Shown one piece after another: positions 52,641-62,417 of a stretch of DNA of 64,000 bases. Each line of letters starts with the position of its first letter. Positions within the stretch are counted from its first letter, which is position 1. The stretch comes from Breviolum minutum Mf 1.05b.01 (lineage: Eukaryota > Sar > Dinophyceae > Suessiales > Symbiodiniaceae), in NCBI GenBank assembly GCA_000507305.1, contig DF239147.1, forward strand, positions 1-64,000. The letters are read 5' to 3'. The notes under the pieces are model-generated. The model worked only from the letters and a program-made list of their open reading frames with translations, had not been told where the DNA came from and did not search any database. A program made the translations under genes and the position numbers.

Positions 52641-55315
52641 TCTCGGGGTAACTTCACCACGATCTCCCTCTCAAATCCTGCACCAGACAGGAAAGCTGCA
52701 CGTACGTCTCCACAGATCACCTGCCAACCATTGATTGTAGCGAAATCCATCAGAGTGAGCTTACCTATCCTACCAGCCGTAGGGGCACTCTTCTCAAGAC
52801 CAAACAGGTCAGGATCTTCAAAGCCTCTCAAAACCAATCTGGCTTTGGCTTTGGGACGTTGATTCTCCTCGTCCCACTTCCAAGTCAGCACCCATCTAGC
52901 CGTGATGACTCTGGCCTTGTTCTTCTCGACGAAGTCTGGATCCGCGAACTCCCACACATGGTTGCCAAAGTAGGTCTGCAGCTCCTTCATCTTGGCTTGT
53001 ATGAACTGTTCACGTTCTTCGACATTCATACTCCTCTCTGTCACTTCACCTTTCCGAACCATTTCTGAAGCCAGCCAGACCTCATCCAGCTCGAAAAGGT
53101 TCTCCACACATAGCCAACCTGCCGGTAGATGAGCTCCTCCAGTATCGACAAACATCACGTCTTCGACCATCAGCTCATCGTCCTCAGCTTCCTCATGCGT
53201 CGGTGCTGGATCGGGAATCGATGGTCCAGCTCCTGTCTCAGCCTCTGTAGTTCTTGTCTTCAATCTTTTCCTTGATTCGCCCCTGATTTTCTTCTTGGGC
53301 GACTCTTCACCATCTTCATGACCTGGTCGATCATGTAGTACTCCTTCTTCTTGTATTGGTTGTAGTTCACCTTCACGACCAATACCTCTCCTTGGGGTTC
53401 TTTCTCTCTCCAGGGATCTCATCTCATCTCCTTGTAGTGACTGTGGTAGCATCAAGGATACGATCCCAGGCACATCTTGCTTCTGTTCCTGTTCGGTATC
53501 TTCTTCCAGATCCTTGAACAGCTCATCGACTTCTTCTCGAATTGAGGGTGTGTAGTCATCTTCGTCGGATTGAGCTTCTGGTTCTCTGGCCTCGAATTCT
53601 TCATGGCCTTGTTCATCTTCACCAATCACTTCATCGAAGACCTCATCTCTCTGTCCTTTCTGTCTCGAAAGTAGATCACGATACTGTGTCGTGGACCGAG
53701 CCCGCAACTCCTCCAGGGCCTTCAGTGCCGACACAGGATCGTGTGCCACTTGAGATTCTGCATCTGCAACCGCAGGTCGAACATGTTGAGGGGCACATCG
53801 AAGAAGTGAAGTTCCATGAACCAACCATTGAACGATGATCTTGCCAGACTCCTCTGCAGTCTCGCAAGCCACACACATAGCGGGTCCTCGCCACTTGTTC
53901 TTCTTCAGGTTGCCGGATCCTTGTACCCGCCAGTAGTAGCATTTCTGTCCGATCTTCACCTCCTGCTTGCGCTCCATGTACTTTTGATTCATGGCTCTCC
54001 GGAGTTTTGCGTCACTGTCTGCCTTCAAGAAAGCACATGCCGCCTTCAGTCTTTTCTCTTGAATCCTGCTGAATGACGTTGCATCATCTGGGTCATAGCC
54101 GGGGTTGTAGAGCTCCGACGTCAAAGACATCTCTTGCTGCGGCGTCTTTCCAATCACCCACTGGTATGGGGAAAATCCACGTGTCCAAGAGAGCTGGTTG
54201 ATTCGAGGAGGCACGTGAATGCAAGCTTCTTCCAAGCCCTTGTTGTTCACCTGGTTGTTGTCCTCCATGTATATCTCCAGCGCTCTTCTCGTCACCTGGT
54301 GTTTTCTCTCCACCGCCGCCAGCCAACTGTGTGCCTCAGCTGGTGACACTTCCAGTGCTACGCCACGCTCCGAAGTCCATTCTCTGATTGCTTCGGCGCT
54401 CCAACCTTTTGCAGAGTCGACCCTGATGATCTTCGGCAGCCCAAAGTGTCGGACCCATGCTCTCTCCAGGCCCTTCAAAAACTCCGTAGATTTCTCACTC
54501 TTCAGCAGTCTCAGAGCCACAAATCGCGTGGCTTCATCGCAGATCGTCAAGACACATCGTCTTCCTTCTTCGACCTGAATCCAAGAACTGTCGCACTGTA
54601 GTCGGTGATTGAAGACCGATGATGATCTTCCTGCTGCAGGGGGAGCCTGTCCAGGCTTCTGTCTCTCATAGCATCGTGGGCATACGTAGTGCTTTGCCGC
54701 CAGGATCACATCTTCGGTCGCCAAAACATCCTTGAGCATAGCGGTCAGAACTTCTTTTCCTGGATGTCCAAGATTCTTGTGAAGCCGCGCCACATAGTCC
54801 ACTGCACGGATACCAACCTGCTTCTTCAGCTCCTGGTTAGCGCGTACCACTTCTCGTGCTTCTGCTGGTCGTTCACTGTCTAGCATCTCCTGCCCTCGAT
54901 CTGGTAGTCGTTCTTGTCCATCTCGAAGTTCTTCATCAGCATCTTCTTTCTCTCCTTCCTGAATTTGCTCATCCTGTGCTGCTAGAATCTCATCTTCATC
55001 CTCTGTATGGCTTACAAGTAACTCTGCGATCACCTTTGCCATCTTCTCCGGGTAGTTCTCCGCCAACTTTGATCGAGATCCTTGTCCACGGATGTAGCCT
55101 TCTAGGGGAGTATGCTGATGATTCTCCGAACACTGGTATGACGACAGCCTCGAGTGTAGCTTCCACTTGGTAGTTAAGACACACGTCGGCTTCTTGACCG
55201 GCAGAATCACGCCTTCATCATTCTCCAGCTCCAATCCAAGCATGCACTGGTCAAGTCGCGTAGGCCAACCATTCAACTTGCTCCATGCCTTGTCTGCCAA
55301 GCTCGACTTGTCCAT
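52616..55315 (-). CDS. Copia pol ORF2: methyltransferase-like end, integrase, RT N-terminal half
   Basis: 899 codons. Residues 1-78 complete the methyltransferase-like domain begun in ORF1 (WPTRLDQCMLGLE, KKPTCVLTTK, HQHTPLEG). Integrase follows: zinc-binding H179, H184, C212, C215, then D242, D300 and E336, with exactly 35 residues between the last two (D,D-35-E). A long acidic linker spans about 480-770. RT begins near 807 (RWVLTWK, KARLVLRGFEDPDL) and includes the motif A catalytic Asp at D870 (DVRAAFLSG). The ORF stops inside RT. Its ATG overlaps the end of ORF1 and is probably fortuitous. The enzyme set would integrate and reverse-transcribe the element RNA. Confidence 0.93.
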   Translation of the reverse strand: MDKSSLADKAWSKLNGWPTRLDQCMLGLELENDEGVILPVKKPTCVLTTKWKLHSRLSSYQCSENHQHTPLEGYIRGQGSRSKLAENYPEKMAKVIAELLVSHTEDEDEILAAQDEQIQEGEKEDADEELRDGQERLPDRGQEMLDSERPAEAREVVRANQELKKQVGIRAVDYVARLHKNLGHPGKEVLTAMLKDVLATEDVILAAKHYVCPRCYERQKPGQAPPAAGRSSSVFNHRLQCDSSWIQVEEGRRCVLTICDEATRFVALRLLKSEKSTEFLKGLERAWVRHFGLPKIIRVDSAKGWSAEAIREWTSERGVALEVSPAEAHSWLAAVERKHQVTRRALEIYMEDNNQVNNKGLEEACIHVPPRINQLSWTRGFSPYQWVIGKTPQQEMSLTSELYNPGYDPDDATSFSRIQEKRLKAACAFLKADSDAKLRRAMNQKYMERKQEVKIGQKCYYWRVQGSGNLKKNKWRGPAMCVACETAEESGKIIVQWLVHGTSLLRCAPQHVRPAVADAESQVAHDPVSALKALEELRARSTTQYRDLLSRQKGQRDEVFDEVIGEDEQGHEEFEAREPEAQSDEDDYTPSIREEVDELFKDLEEDTEQEQKQDVPGIVSLMLPQSLQGDEMRSLERERTPRRGIGREGELQPIQEEGVLHDRPGHEDGEESPKKKIRGESRKRLKTRTTEAETGAGPSIPDPAPTHEEAEDDELMVEDVMFVDTGGAHLPAGWLCVENLFELDEVWLASEMVRKGEVTERSMNVEEREQFIQAKMKELQTYFGNHVWEFADPDFVEKNKARVITARWVLTWKWDEENQRPKAKARLVLRGFEDPDLFGLEKSAPTAGRIGKLTLMDFATINGWQVICGDVRAAFLSGAGFEREIVVKLPRDCGPLLGT
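55273..55315 (-). other. Frame change inside the methyltransferase-like domain (ORF1 to ORF2)
   Basis: ORF1 and ORF2 overlap by 43 bases. HIEHPWTSRAWQT in ORF1 continues as KAWSKLNGWPTR in ORF2 after a -1 shift near CAGACAAGG. No canonical slippery heptamer is present, so a one-base indel is the simpler explanation. Confidence 0.7.
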
Positions 55316-57942
55316 GGATGCTCAATGTGAGCATGGCGATAGTTCTTCCACTGGTGTCTGTAGACCACTGCCGTGAAGTTGAGGTGAACATTGTGATTCA
55401 ACTGTCTCTTCACGATCAGCCGTTGTCTGGCCTCTGCACTCTTCGAAGCAGCCAGCTCTTGCAGTGAACTCCACAACTTGCACTCCGGGCTCATGAAGAC
55501 TTCGTCAGGTTCTTCATCTCGAAGTTTCCTCAACAGCTTCAGTTGGTCGCTTCTCTTGGAGAAGTCCCATCCGGTTGCAAGACTGAATTTCTCTGCTTTC
55601 ACGTTGAAGCCTTGTCTTCGAAGATCATTCACCTTCTGCGTGATCCTTCCAGTACCAGCGTAGAGCTCCCAGATGACATAGGGCTTAGGCTGAGGCTCCT
55701 TAGCTTCAGCCAACATCACATCAAAGTCTTTCTTCATCTTGGTAGTCTCATAGACCATTTGCCGAAGTTGATGTAGTTTCAGCTTCCGCGTCTCTTGCGT
55801 GCTTGTCTCAGAGCCTTGTGGTGATAGCTGTGGCGATCTCGGAGAAGCCTGATGTGAAGGTCCAGGCATTGATTGTTTTGGTGAACCTGTAGGGACCACA
55901 TTGTCGGTGTCCTTCTCTTTGTCACGTTCACTGGGCTCATAGGACGTAGGTGTGTTGTGCTCTTCTTCTGGCGTTGGAGTAGGCGAAGGAACTGGTTCTG
56001 GTTCAGGTAGAGGTCCTCGGTTGAAGTTCTCATCCTCCTGTTCCTGAATCTCATCCTCTGTACCTCCTTCGCTCTCTCCTGCTTCTTCTTGTCCAAAGGG
56101 CACGAAGTGTGCTCCATCAGGCACTGCTCCAGGTGTTGTCTCATCAAGAAATTCCGCCGAATTCACTGGATCCATCGGAGAGGACACCTCCAGCGGTCCA
56201 TGTGCCGTGATTGTCGACAACGGCAACTTGTTGTAGACGTCGACATGGTTCCGGAAGTCCTGTGGCAACAGCACTTCCTCCACTCGAGCATTCTGGCACG
56301 TGTCGATGTCCTTCGTCAGCCTGATGACATACTCGCCTTTTTTGCCCATCAAGGCCTCTTCCCATTGCAGATTTGCTCCATAGCGAACCTTCTTGTTGGA
56401 GAAGTCGACGGCCATTCCAAGACGTTCCATAACAGGTCTGCCAAAAAGGATTGGGGCCGTACCGTCAATCACATAGCATAGGATCTTCCGCTTCACTCCA
56501 CCAACATAGATAGGCATCAGGCAGCAAACCTCTGTAGTTTCTCTCTGCGAGTTTCCAAACCGGAAACCCTTGCTGCAGTAGTAGACATCGACCTCCTTGT
56601 TGATGTCCACTCCATGTTCAAGTAGACACTTCAGGTACCGCTTGAGCTGTCTTTTTGAACCAAGTACTGATGCAGCTCCTTGATCTTGTACTGCAAGGTC
56701 ATCTGAATCCGTGTCGAAGTCATCGTCCGAGATGTCAAAGCTTTGCACCATCATCACATTGGCGTCTTCATTCTCCACCTTGCGTTTCTTGTCTCCTGTT
56801 GATGAAGACTCCTTTGGGCAATTCTTCGCACGATGTCCTGCTTGTCCACATCGTAGGCATATCGTTGATCCCAAAGCATCACGTCCTCGGCCTTTTGGAT
56901 CTCTTGCCTTGCCACCTCCCTTGGAAGACTTCGACTTGCCGGATTTTCCGCCTTTCCCTTTTGACTTCTTACCACGTCCTTTTCCTGGTCCTCCAGCGTC
57001 ACGTGGGTGATGAGGGCCTTGCACCATAGCCACCACTGGATAGAATCCCCTTGAAGTCCTTAGGCGATTCAACTGCTGTTTTGCATCCACATAGGCACTG
57101 TATACCTCGTCAAACTCTTCCGTGTCATAGTCCCCGGATTCATCTCCTGCGAGGTAGGTCTCTTCATCCTCGTTCCAGGCATAGTAGGCTTCTGAGTCCT
57201 CATAGTTCGTCTCATAGTCCTCCTCCCAGTACGCCGAGTCCTCGTCAATCTCGTCCAGGTCTTCACCAGCATAGTAAGCTTGGGCCTTGTACTCTGTGGT
57301 GCCTCGGCTCCATCGTGAAGTTCCTTCTTGCTTCGTGTCCTGACCAAGAATGAAGTTCATCGCCTTCATCGTCTTGTCAAGGGTCAGGCCACCTTCACCC
57401 AACTGCGTCATCACCAGCTGACGTTGTTCTTTGGTAACTCCACTTCGTCGAAGATACCACCAAGCACGGACCTTCTCTGGCAAGTCAATGCCATGAGATG
57501 ACTTCAGCTTTCTCTCCGCGTACTGGAAGTCCTGGGCATAGTCCTGCAGAGTCTGTCCTTGTCGTCGCTGAAGCTTTACAAAGAAGGCTTCAAAGTCATT
57601 GGGCAACTCTGTCAGGGGCTCGAACTTGAATGCAGCGTCCAAACGAGTGCAGACCGTAGCATAGGCATTCTCCTTCTTGAGATCTTCGATGCTCAGGTCT
57701 TCAATCAAGTCCCATGCCCTGCCAGTCAGTAACGTGACGATGTTAAAGACAGTTTCCTTCTCCCTTCCGGCTACTCGCATCTTCGCCTCATAGAGATCAC
57801 ACCGTCTTCTGAATTCACGATACTCTGCTTGCCTTCCAGAAAACACGGGCACATACTGATCGGCTCTCCCTGTGTTGGAAGTATCTGCTGCAGCTGAAGA
57901 TCCTTGAGATCCCTTGCCACCGCCATTTCCTTGAGGAGCCAT
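55273..57942 (-). CDS. Copia ORF1: gag, zinc knuckle, protease, methyltransferase-like domain
   Basis: 889 codons from an ATG 120 bases past the primer-binding site. Residues about 30-210 are a gag domain (VFSGRQAEYREFRRRCDLY; YAQDFQYAER). An acidic Tyr/Glu-rich stretch and a Lys/Gly/Ser-rich stretch lead to a CCHC knuckle at 362-375 (CLRCGQAGHRAKNC). A retropepsin-like region follows, with D420-Q421-G422 where DTG or DSG is expected and FGRP at 500-503 as the ILG-like element. Residues 753-882 resemble a SAM-dependent C5-methyltransferase: motif I-like ELYAGTGRIT, motif IV-like SPECKLWS with C821, and HIEHP at 872-876 in place of ENV. The domain is cut by the frame change into ORF2. Confidence 0.92.
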   Translation of the reverse strand: MAPQGNGGGKGSQGSSAAADTSNTGRADQYVPVFSGRQAEYREFRRRCDLYEAKMRVAGREKETVFNIVTLLTGRAWDLIEDLSIEDLKKENAYATVCTRLDAAFKFEPLTELPNDFEAFFVKLQRRQGQTLQDYAQDFQYAERKLKSSHGIDLPEKVRAWWYLRRSGVTKEQRQLVMTQLGEGGLTLDKTMKAMNFILGQDTKQEGTSRWSRGTTEYKAQAYYAGEDLDEIDEDSAYWEEDYETNYEDSEAYYAWNEDEETYLAGDESGDYDTEEFDEVYSAYVDAKQQLNRLRTSRGFYPVVAMVQGPHHPRDAGGPGKGRGKKSKGKGGKSGKSKSSKGGGKARDPKGRGRDALGSTICLRCGQAGHRAKNCPKESSSTGDKKRKVENEDANVMMVQSFDISDDDFDTDSDDLAVQDQGAASVLGSKRQLKRYLKCLLEHGVDINKEVDVYYCSKGFRFGNSQRETTEVCCLMPIYVGGVKRKILCYVIDGTAPILFGRPVMERLGMAVDFSNKKVRYGANLQWEEALMGKKGEYVIRLTKDIDTCQNARVEEVLLPQDFRNHVDVYNKLPLSTITAHGPLEVSSPMDPVNSAEFLDETTPGAVPDGAHFVPFGQEEAGESEGGTEDEIQEQEDENFNRGPLPEPEPVPSPTPTPEEEHNTPTSYEPSERDKEKDTDNVVPTGSPKQSMPGPSHQASPRSPQLSPQGSETSTQETRKLKLHQLRQMVYETTKMKKDFDVMLAEAKEPQPKPYVIWELYAGTGRITQKVNDLRRQGFNVKAEKFSLATGWDFSKRSDQLKLLRKLRDEEPDEVFMSPECKLWSSLQELAASKSAEARQRLIVKRQLNHNVHLNFTAVVYRHQWKNYRHAHIEHPWTSRAWQTRHGAS

Positions 57943-58044
57943 TGATCAGGCCGTGGGTCCAAGTCTCGAGCCAACTTGGATAGGAAAGCAGCACCTGGCT
58001 TAACCACTCTTGGTTTCACAAACCTATGCGAAGCCACCGTATAC
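57943..58044 (-). other. Retrotransposon 5' leader
   Basis: Between the primer-binding site and the gag ATG. A 91-codon frame overlaps it in another phase and is most likely a shadow. Confidence 0.6.
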
Positions 58045-58062
58045 ACAGCCGCTCCGCTACCA
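58045..58062 (-). other. Primer-binding site
   Basis: Immediately inside the 5' LTR the minus strand reads TGGTAGCGGAGCGGCTGT. It starts with TGG, complementary to a tRNA CCA end, and would pair with a tRNA ending GCTCCGCTACCA. This is similar to but not the same as the initiator-Met site TGGTATCAGAGC of plant copia elements, so the primer tRNA is unassigned. Confidence 0.75.
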
Positions 58063-58225
58063 ACAACAAGTTATCCCTCACTCACGAAGTTGGGGAAACA
58101 CTAAAAGGGTTCAACCAGAACCAAAGTAGAGGCGCTTCCGTTTTAGCTCAGGTGCATGCAATCCCACCCGCTGGTTTAGCGGATGCATAGAAGTTCATGC
58201 ATGTTGTTTGGCAAACAACTGACAT
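58063..58225 (-). repeat. 5' LTR
   Basis: Identical to 50594-50756. Followed internally by the primer-binding site with no spacer. Outside it lies GGCCTATATAAGGCC, part of a family-N half copy. Confidence 0.93.
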
Positions 58226-59723
58226 GGCCTATATAAGGCCTGCTATTTCCTGCGGGGATGTGGCATTGCGGGAGTACCCTTAGATTCCCATGACTACATA
58301 CAGTACATGAAACATTGGGACTTGGGGCCCAGCTTTTTTGAGATGGAAGCAAAGGCTAACAATGAAAACACTAGACGTGCAATTTGGTGAAGTATAGCTG
58401 CAAGCCTTCTTCATGTGGCTGCTTGAGGCACTATATACCTTTTAATACCCTATACCTATACATTACACATGCCAGCGCAACGCCCATTCCAAGAAGTAAC
58501 CCGCCATATTTTTGGAGATTTTCTGCAACCACATTCCCATACTTTCTGCTTTCTTGGGTAGGGCTACTTCAATAATCAACATCATCTATCATCATCCCCC
58601 TCCCCCCAGAAAAACAACTGAGCAAAACCCATGTCTTCTATATAAATCATTATGCACCCCTGAAGTTAATTCAACATGGTTCAGATGTAGAAATCAACCC
58701 TTTAAAAAGGCAATTCCGAACTTGGAAACCATCCATTTTCAGGTGAACCAGCCGTTAAACTTTGCTTCGGGGCAATACTTTTATATTTTCAGAAATGACA
58801 GCACACAATTGCAAAAGGTTGGTAACATGCTTGGACATTCAAAAGTAAAATCAATATTCTCCCAAATTGGTGGTGAAAAATGGTGCTTTACCATGTAAAC
58901 CAAATTGATCGAATTTGTGTGAACTGAGCCGGACACTGTCATCTCTTTCGCTCCGCCTTTCTTTGGCACCCCATTGGCGCGGCGTTAGTAACTCCACTTT
59001 GTCGCGAATGATGCTGTGACTGGCCGCCTTCAGTGAGGGTTCAAAGTCACAGGAGACAACCAGGGGCAACCCCAACATGGCATCAATGATGAAACCGGAA
59101 AATGATGGTGTTTTAGAGACATGTCCTTTATCCATCAACAAAGTGATCTTTGCAGGGAAATCACTGACAACATGGACTTTGGACTAGATTGTTCTTCTCA
59201 AATCTTCTCAACATATCTTGGAAACATAGAGCACTCTTGTATCCTAGAAGGAACGATCACATATCCCACCATTGGAAAAGTAGCACCATCTGCTAAAAAA
59301 TTTGGAAGCGCACATGTTAGTTCCCGGGCGGGAACACACAACAGTTTACATTGCAACTTTCTGGGAAGTACATTTGATATTGTCTCCGCTAGTATTTATT
59401 TTGACCCACAGTATTTGCTGCCGCTTAAAAGACACGTGAACGCCATTAAAGCCATGAGATCAATTCTCCGACAGAATCGCGTGAAACATTTTTTTTGGCT
59501 GCTTTTGTATGGATCCACATACTAAGTTGTAGAAGTAGAAATCTTGAAGTCCAGTGACTCAGTGTCAAGTGGAAGCTGATGAGAGACAACATATAACAAC
59601 GTATGTTCAAACCAAAAACACCAAATAAGTTTGTGAACGGTTGATTACTGGTTGATAGTGGTTATCTGTTCTTTTTCTTTCTTTATAATGGTTGATAATG
59701 GTATTTAATGAGAAGACATCAGT
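58226..59723. other. Repeat fragments and unassigned sequence
   Basis: A family-N half (58226-58295), a worn family-D element (about 58655-58770), a family-M fragment (58860) and a worn A end (59255-59335). The minus strand at 58920-59090 is GC-richer (LPLVVSCDFEPSLKAASHSI) and could hold an exon, unproven. Confidence 0.35.
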
Positions 59724-59789
59724 TCAACCATTATGAAAAAAACACAGTCCCCCAAATCGCGGTTGCTTCAAACAATATCCTCCAGGAAA
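59724..59789 (-). CDS. Unidentified exon downstream of family-A intron
   Basis: After ATGTTAG in the element's inverted repeat, the minus strand in phase 0 encodes FPGGYCLKQPRFGGLCFFHN before a stop. The first codons come from the element itself. Confidence 0.35.
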   Translation of the reverse strand, partial: FPGGYCLKQPRFGGLCFFHNG

Positions 59790-59869
59790 CTAACATACCC
59801 CAGTTGGGGAAAAGAAAAATCATCTTCAAAAGTGCCTTGGTAGGGGATATGTTGGTTCCTGGGAGGGTA
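59776..59869 (-). repeat. Family-A element between two exon candidates (introner candidate)
   Basis: TATCCTCCAGGAAACTAACA and ATGTTGGTTCCTGGGAGGGTA are the ends. On the minus strand the edge reads GAA|GTACCC (GT donor), and GTTAG inside the opposite repeat is a possible acceptor. Confidence 0.55.
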
Positions 59870-59870
59870 C

Positions 59871-59948
59871 TTCTTGTTCAATCAACCAATCTTCAGTCGG
59901 CTGATGTGCTGGATCCCCGTACAATGGATCTGGTCTGGTTGGACACGC
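59871..59948 (-). CDS. Unidentified 78-nt exon
   Basis: Bounded on the minus strand by GTGCTCCAG and the GT of the family-A element, it holds exactly 26 codons: ACPTRPDPLYGDPAHQPTED and WLIEQE. Phase 0 on both sides agrees with 59724-59789. The + strand is also open here in two frames, so orientation rests on the splice borders. Confidence 0.4.
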
Positions 59949-59984
59949 CTGGAGCACTTGGGTTTGAAACAGTTAGAGGTTGGG

Positions 59985-60190
59985 CAAACCCACAACAAAT
60001 GTACGACATTAGGCATGGATGCAGCACTATGGCCACAAGCTGTAGTAGATGCTATAGCTATACCAGCAACCCAACAGTATCCTTTTTGGGTCAAACATGG
60101 TCACAGAAATGATATTCCAAATTATCTAGACTTCAGTATCCCAAGATATTTCAACATATCACCCTTCACTTGCTATGATTGCAAACATTA
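59985..60190 (+). CDS. Unidentified + strand coding-like segment
   Basis: The + frame encodes MDAALWPQAVVDAIAIPATQ, then QYPFWVKHGHRNDIPNYLDF and SIPRYFNISPFTCYDCKH. Composition is protein-like, but codons end mostly in A or T, unlike the minus-strand exons. It may be an exon of a + gene or a relic. Confidence 0.3.
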
Positions 60191-60761
60191 GACCAGGCGG
60201 GGACATTCCAATGTGTACATAGATGCCTGAAAAGTTAGGCCTTTGTTCCTCAGAGTTTCAGTCGCGGATTCCCAGTCTGCCAGCATAGAGGACAACCACC
60301 AATTTAATCTAGTTCAACCGTCCAATAAACTGGCACTGAATCTGGGAGCTCTATGAAATCTAAAGTTTTGCAAAAGGAGAATGTCTTCCCATTTCATGGA
60401 TCATTTTTGAGGAGTCATCCCCATCCCACCAAACAGGCAAAAAATGGCGTCCTCACCCAACCAAAAAAAACTCTAATTGAAACCCGCCAGGGGGCTGAAA
60501 GTGGGCTTTGCCAAATGGTGGATGGTTCCACAATAAAATTTAACCTGCAACCGATATGTTTGTAAGAAAGTCAATCATTATTTCCCTAGTTTTTGTTGGT
60601 TCCATGGCGCACGACTCCCACAGTTGATCCAATCTCATATCTCTCATGGGAAACTAACATATCCCTTCCCTCTCTTCCCAAGGCACTTTAGATTTGATTC
60701 GATGATGTTCCTTAACTTTTCTTGTTTGGGTTGGGATATGTGATGGTTAACTGGCTAGGTG

Positions 60762-60890
60762 GTGGTTGAACCACCCATGTGAAAAATAATATGTTCGTCA
60801 AATTGGATCAAATCTCTCCAAGTTTCAAGGTGAAAAATGAGAACAAAAACATTTCAAAGAAACCACCATCAACATTATCAACTAGGGATT
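60762..60890. repeat. Inverted-repeat element, family B (long copy)
   Basis: GGTGGTGGTTGAACCACCCA and AAGAAACCACCATCAAC are the ends, with CAAATTGGATCAAATCTCTCC inside. Confidence 0.55.
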
Positions 60891-61534
60891 TATTTATACC
60901 ATGCCCATGTAATAAGGATTTCCCCCAAAAAGGTGTGATGAGTTTATCCGTTTATCCCCTTCCTTTTTGGAGTCGATAGATCGACCTTCCCCTGGAAAGG
61001 GTAGCTATCAAACACCACCTGAAGATCTCGGCGAAGCTCCAGGTGAAAGCACCTGAAACAGGTTGGGAGTTGGAGAGTTGTGACATGTTGTGACAGTTTT
61101 TAGTGGTTGATTACTATATATAGATGTTTAGGTGTAGGTTTGGATAGTTGGATAGTTGTTTGTTGTTTGGTTTTTTTGGGTTGGTTGATGGGTTCGTTAT
61201 TTGTAGTTGGGTGGTTTGTTGGTTCGCTAGCTGGTGAAGCCAATCTCATCCTCGGATGATATTAGAACCACCTCTCACCTTGTTGCGACCATTTAGCTCG
61301 ACACTTTTATAGTAGGAAAAATCGTCATCCAGGCTGCTCATTTGAATGCTCATCACTAGGCACACCACAGCCTCACAGCCCAGTCAACCTCCTCCAACTC
61401 CAACCCCTGAATCATTGACACTTCCCCATCCCATCCTGGTTCTTCTTGGCAAAAGGATGAAAGGTGTGTTCTTTCGTCAGCTGTCCCGATCGCCCTTCGG
61501 CACGAAGCACCTCGCAGGCAATGTTGATACATTT

Positions 61535-61619
61535 TGAACCCAAAAATGAAGGTTTGGAAGATGATGTTCCTTTTCAAAGGGGTGACCTTCAGGTTCCATG
61601 TTAGTTTTCGGGGGGTGTA
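61535..61619. repeat. Family-D element, left end lost
   Basis: The interior GAACCCAAAAATGAAGGTTTGG and right end CATGTTAGTTTTCGGGGGGTGTA match family D; the left terminus is replaced by unrelated sequence. Confidence 0.55.
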
Positions 61620-62417
61620 GTACCATAAGTCAAAAAGAAAATCTGAATGGCACCACCTGTTTCGGGTTCTGAATCATTTTCATCAAACTGAAAAAGCCTT
61701 AAACAAAAAGACATTACAGTAATTTTGGCACCATGTTTAGTAGATCCACATATAAACCTTGTTGTTTCAGTTGCATAATTCGAAATCATGACTGGTAAAT
61801 GGTTGGAAATCACCATTGCCAGTACCAGGGTTTGTTCGCAATCAGGTTGCATGACAGTTAGCGGACGCAACTCCTTTCTTGCGCGTGGACTGGGGTTGCA
61901 ATTTTGCAAACTCCAGGCGGTTCAAACTGACCATTTTCATTCCCTGGCTTTCAAGATATCAAAATCACCTCTAATTGAAACAAGTATAACCCCGGATTGG
62001 AACTTTAGATGCCTATTTCAAAATCCTTCCTCAGTTCGAATTTTTGAATGCCTTTCAATATTGAGATTGAATTCTTAAACTCATATTAAAGATTTCCAAA
62101 CACAACTCCAGTGAATCATGAATAAATCATAAACTCAGAATTACGATGCCAATCTGTAGACCACAAAAATATGGAACCATCTTTAGAATTGACATTTGTT
62201 CAGTCCACATTAAATGGGGTCAATCATCTAGTGCTTTAAGTCATATTCAAAAATCAAACTCTCAAATTTATGACGCAATATGATCTGAACATTTTGTCAA
62301 ATCACTTGCCAAAAGTCACATGAAAAAAAGATGAAAGTGGCTTAAACTTCATAGCAAAGAGGTCCCAAGAAAATATCCTCCAAGTGTACCAAGTAAAGTT
62401 TACCAACAAAAACAACT

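Larger units (their letters stand above)
50594..58225 (-). mobile_element. Full-length Ty1/copia LTR retrotransposon, minus strand
   Basis: Two identical 163-bp terminal repeats bound 7.6 kb that, on the minus strand, encode gag, CCHC knuckle, protease, a methyltransferase-like domain, integrase, reverse transcriptase and RNase H. Integrase lies before RT, the copia order. A primer-binding site adjoins the 5' LTR. LTR identity implies recent insertion, yet the coding region is split into three ORFs by two frame changes. No clear target duplication is seen: the low side is an AT run, the high side GGCCTATATAAGG. A purine-rich tract is absent on the coding strand before the 3' LTR. Confidence 0.95.
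60191..62417. other. Repeat fragments, no defended exon
   Basis: Worn A-like inverted repeat (60645-60750), family-B element (60762-60890), GTT/GGTT-rich tract (61090-61230), family-D right half (61535-61619). Open frames at 61788-62078 lack recognisable character. Confidence 0.35.

Noticed and set aside
50845..57353. Several 60-130 codon + strand frames inside the retrotransposon
   Set aside because: They are antisense shadows of the three large minus-strand ORFs.
57771..58046. 91-codon minus-strand frame across the gag start
   Set aside because: It overlaps the gag ORF in another phase and has no domain; treated as a shadow.
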